This document shows positions 61,885 to 64,000 of a DNA stretch of 64,000 bases, one piece after another. The translations under genes and the position numbers were made by a program. The first letter of the stretch is position 1. Each line of letters starts with the position of its first letter. A model generated the notes under the pieces. The model was not told the DNA's origin. It did not search any database and worked only from the letters and a program-made list of their open reading frames with translations. The DNA is from Lentibacillus sp. Marseille-P4043 (GTDB taxonomy: Bacteria; Bacillota; Bacilli; Bacillales; Amphibacillaceae). The stretch covers positions 1,988,743 through 2,052,742 of the forward strand of contig NZ_LT984884.1 in assembly GCF_900258515.1 (NCBI RefSeq), written 5' to 3'.

Positions 61885-63087
61885 TTGGTAGAAACATGGT
61901 TAATGGAATTACTGAAGGGAATTGGAAGACTATTTCTAAATCCGTTGATATATTGGGCTGTTATTTTGGTTGTTTTAAGTGGAATCAGCCGAATAAAAAG
62001 GGAACGAAATAATTTTGGTACAAAAATTTTTGATGTATTTACGGAATGGAAAAATACATGGTCTATTTCTATTATTTCAGGGTTTGTTATATCATTACTT
62101 GCCTTAGGGATTGGTATTGTTTTTTCCTATGAAACTATCCTAATGTTAAGTGTGGTTAGTATTGTATTAAGTTTATCAATGAGGTTTACGCTTCTTTCTC
62201 CAAGCTATACAATTGGACTTACATATCTATTATTATTGTTTATTCCATATTTTTTAAAACAGCAATCATTTGCTGAAATGGACAGTAATTTATTCACCGA
62301 CTCAAACTTTTCGGGGTTGGTTTTATTACTTGGGTTGTTACTTCTTGTAGAGGCAATTCATTTAAAGCGAGTGAAACGGAATGCGTCATTTCCTGATTTA
62401 GTTTTGGGCAATCGCGGAAAATGGGTGGGACAGCACCATGTGAAGAAAATGAGCATGATTCCATTTTTTATACTAGTGCCTTCAGGCTACATTACGTCCT
62501 TCATCCCTTTTTGGCCATATTTTTCATTAGGTGGGGACACATACAGTATTTTATTAGTTCCATTTTTAATTGGGTTTGATCATGTTATAAAAGGAAATAT
62601 TCCACAGGTAGCTCAACGAAAATTGGCAACATCGATCGGTATACTTGGTGTGTTCGTATTGTTATTAGCTTCAATAAGTATATTTGCCTCATGGGTGTCT
62701 TTAACAGCTGTATTAGTAGCAATTTTAGGAAGAGAATTTATCAGCTATAAGCATCGAATTCGTGATAAAGCAAAAGTACCTTATTTTAATATTTCAGCAA
62801 ACGGATTAAAGGTTTTGGCAATTATACCAGATACACCGGCAGATCGATTAGGAATTCTTACAGGGGAAACGATTTACAAAGTTAATGGACAGAAAGTACA
62901 TAATGTAGCGGGTTTTTATCGGGCATTACAAGCTAATGGCGCATTTTTTAAACTGGATATTGTGGATGACTCTGGTGAAGTTCGCTTCGTACAAAGTGCT
63001 TTTTATCAAGGGGACCACCATGAATTAGGTATTCTATTTGCTAAAGAAAAGTATCGCGGCAGTGAACAACGTCAGCAAGTAAATTAA
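61885..63087 (+). CDS. minJ: Cell-division topology protein MinJ
   Basis: 400 residues. About eight membrane helices (15-300), then a cytosolic PDZ domain (NGLKVLAIIPDTPADRLGIL, YKVNGQKVHNVAGFYRAL). MinJ links DivIVA at poles to MinD. TTG 61885 is six bases after GGAAGGTG; GTG 61876 overlaps that site. It follows ctpB as yvjD does in B. subtilis. Confidence 0.9.
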   Translation: MVETWLMELLKGIGRLFLNPLIYWAVILVVLSGISRIKRERNNFGTKIFDVFTEWKNTWSISIISGFVISLLALGIGIVFSYETILMLSVVSIVLSLSMRFTLLSPSYTIGLTYLLLLFIPYFLKQQSFAEMDSNLFTDSNFSGLVLLLGLLLLVEAIHLKRVKRNASFPDLVLGNRGKWVGQHHVKKMSMIPFFILVPSGYITSFIPFWPYFSLGGDTYSILLVPFLIGFDHVIKGNIPQVAQRKLATSIGILGVFVLLLASISIFASWVSLTAVLVAILGREFISYKHRIRDKAKVPYFNISANGLKVLAIIPDTPADRLGILTGETIYKVNGQKVHNVAGFYRALQANGAFFKLDIVDDSGEVRFVQSAFYQGDHHELGILFAKEKYRGSEQRQQVN

Positions 63088-63361
63088 ATGGGCAGGTGTT
63101 ATTACTCGAAATCGCGGGATTATCAACCGGAATATCGTCTATATTCACGTGAACATCAACAAAACTTGGAATAAAAAATGAAGGTCTCCAAACGTAACGG
63201 GTTCTCTTTAGAGGTGCAAACAAGAGAAAAACATCTCAAATCACAGAAAAATTTACAACAAAAACATCAGGGCAATTCACAGTAGTATTAACTTCTAATA
63301 TTTGTTGGTGATAGAAAATTTATTGGGAGATTTCTGGTTCTGCTACAAATGGCCGCTCCAG

Positions 63362-63463
63362 AAAAACACTGCGCTTTCCGTGGGCGGCTGATGAGCCTCC
63401 TCGTGCTGTCGCACTGCGGGGTCTCACCTAGGCCTCTTCTCCCACAGGAGTCTCCGTGTTTTT
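63362..63463. repeat. Intergenic hairpin repeat, copy 2
   Basis: The core is about 90 percent like 1549-1630 by eye. Outer arms AAAAACAC (63362-63369) and GTGTTTTT (63456-63463) pair but differ from copy 1. Inner arms GTGGG (63380-63384) and CCCAC (63441-63445) also pair, a compensated change from GCGGG/CCCGC. Confidence 0.9.
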
Positions 63464-63522
63464 CTTCCGCTGGATAGCAATCAGGGACAACAATTTTAAG
63501 TTAGATAATCTCAACTAGCGTA

Positions 63523-63687
63523 GGCAGAATACGTAGACTCCTGCGGGAACAGCACGTGTCCGAAGACCCCGCAGAGTGATTTGAAAAGGAAGGTCGACTA
63601 AAACCGTCCTTTGCGGACAACGTCGACATACCCCTCGCCGGGGCAAGGAGGCTGAGGCCGTGCCCGCGGAAAGCGAAGTATTCTGCC
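63523..63687. repeat. Intergenic hairpin repeat, copy 3, inverted with insertion
   Basis: Reverse orientation: GACTCCTGCGGGAA at the left and GCCCGCGGAAAGCGAAG at the right, with about 55 extra bases in the middle (around 63580-63635). Outer arms GGCAGAATAC (63523-63532) and GTATTCTGCC (63678-63687) pair perfectly. Confidence 0.88.
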
Positions 63688-63818
63688 GAAGCGGTTTTCC
63701 AGCACTAAATTAAGCGAGGATGTGAGAGTCAATAATATAAAATTTATGTCGTCCACAATCGGAACCGACCCTATTTGATTTCCACTTGTAAAATAACTGG
63801 TAGTTTATCAAATAAAAT

Positions 63819-63850
63819 AGCAGAGTGAGAATATCTATTCCCACTCTGCT
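63819..63850. other. Palindrome in the 3' intergenic region
   Basis: AGCAGAGTG pairs with CACTCTGCT. No T-run follows. A weaker GGGTGC/GCACCC hairpin lies at 63923-63952. Apart from the repeats and these hairpins I see no gene in 63088-64000. Confidence 0.5.
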
Positions 63851-64000
63851 AAAGTTATTGCTATTTATCATGCTATTTTAACCAACAAATGGCCAAATGC
63901 ATTGATATAACTACAAAAATAAGGGTGCGATACTGTATGTGATTTTGCACCCCATTTATATTGTTATTTGTTGTTTTGCAACCTTAAAGAGAACCCGTTA

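Overview
The window comes from an AT-rich, low-GC Gram-positive chromosome of the Bacillaceae. Gene content and order (degS-degU, comF, flg genes, csrA, hpf, secA, prfB, cccB, ftsEX, ctpB, minJ) match one arm of the Bacillus subtilis chromosome. The protein sequences diverge enough to suggest a Virgibacillus/Oceanobacillus-type genus; that genus guess is inference. The left edge cuts a gene. No tRNA, rRNA, CRISPR array or transposase gene was seen.

Layout. 1-20.7 kb: an exopolysaccharide (EPS) operon with a chain-length/kinase pair, an EpsC-type dehydratase, glycosyltransferases, a polymerase, galE, epsL-epsM-epsN homologues, an embedded SinR-like regulator, four tandem paralogous glycosyltransferases, an ABC exporter and a kinase-fold protein. 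20.8-27.8 kb: a PIG-L deacetylase, then a RiPP (ribosomally made, modified peptide) operon related to paeninodin-type lasso peptides. It has a 42-residue precursor, HPr-kinase-like peptide kinase, PqqD-like recognition protein, B2 leader protease, nucleotidyltransferase and ABC exporter, followed by a metallophosphoesterase. 27.8-28.2 kb: a 20-unit array of 20-bp repeats. 28.3-33.4 kb: a class B PBP, an LCP ligase, sinI (40 codons), sinR and a 50-codon orphan. 33.5-38.3 kb: the N-acetylglucosamine regulon. 38.4-52.4 kb: yvyE, degS-degU, degV, comFA-comFC and late flagellar genes with csrA/fliW, ending in hpf. 52.5-63.1 kb: secA, prfB (with its programmed frameshift), a cytochrome c551, ftsEX with an M23 hydrolase, ctpB and minJ. 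63.1-64 kb: intergenic repeats only.

How the parts connect. Sixteen-base inverted sites of the form GTTCTT-N4-AAGAAC, which resemble SinR operators, occur at three places: inside the EPS operon, at the promoter of the RiPP operon, and between the LCP gene and sinI-sinR. This points to one SinI/SinR biofilm switch covering matrix polysaccharide, its possible wall attachment, and the modified peptide.

Most interesting point. The RiPP operon has no lasso cyclase (asparagine-synthetase-like C protein), and the predicted core has no Asp/Glu at ring positions 7-9. The operon keeps the kinase, nucleotidyltransferase, recognition protein, protease and exporter. It therefore probably makes a linear, Gly/His-rich, C-terminally phosphorylated or glycosylated peptide rather than a lasso.
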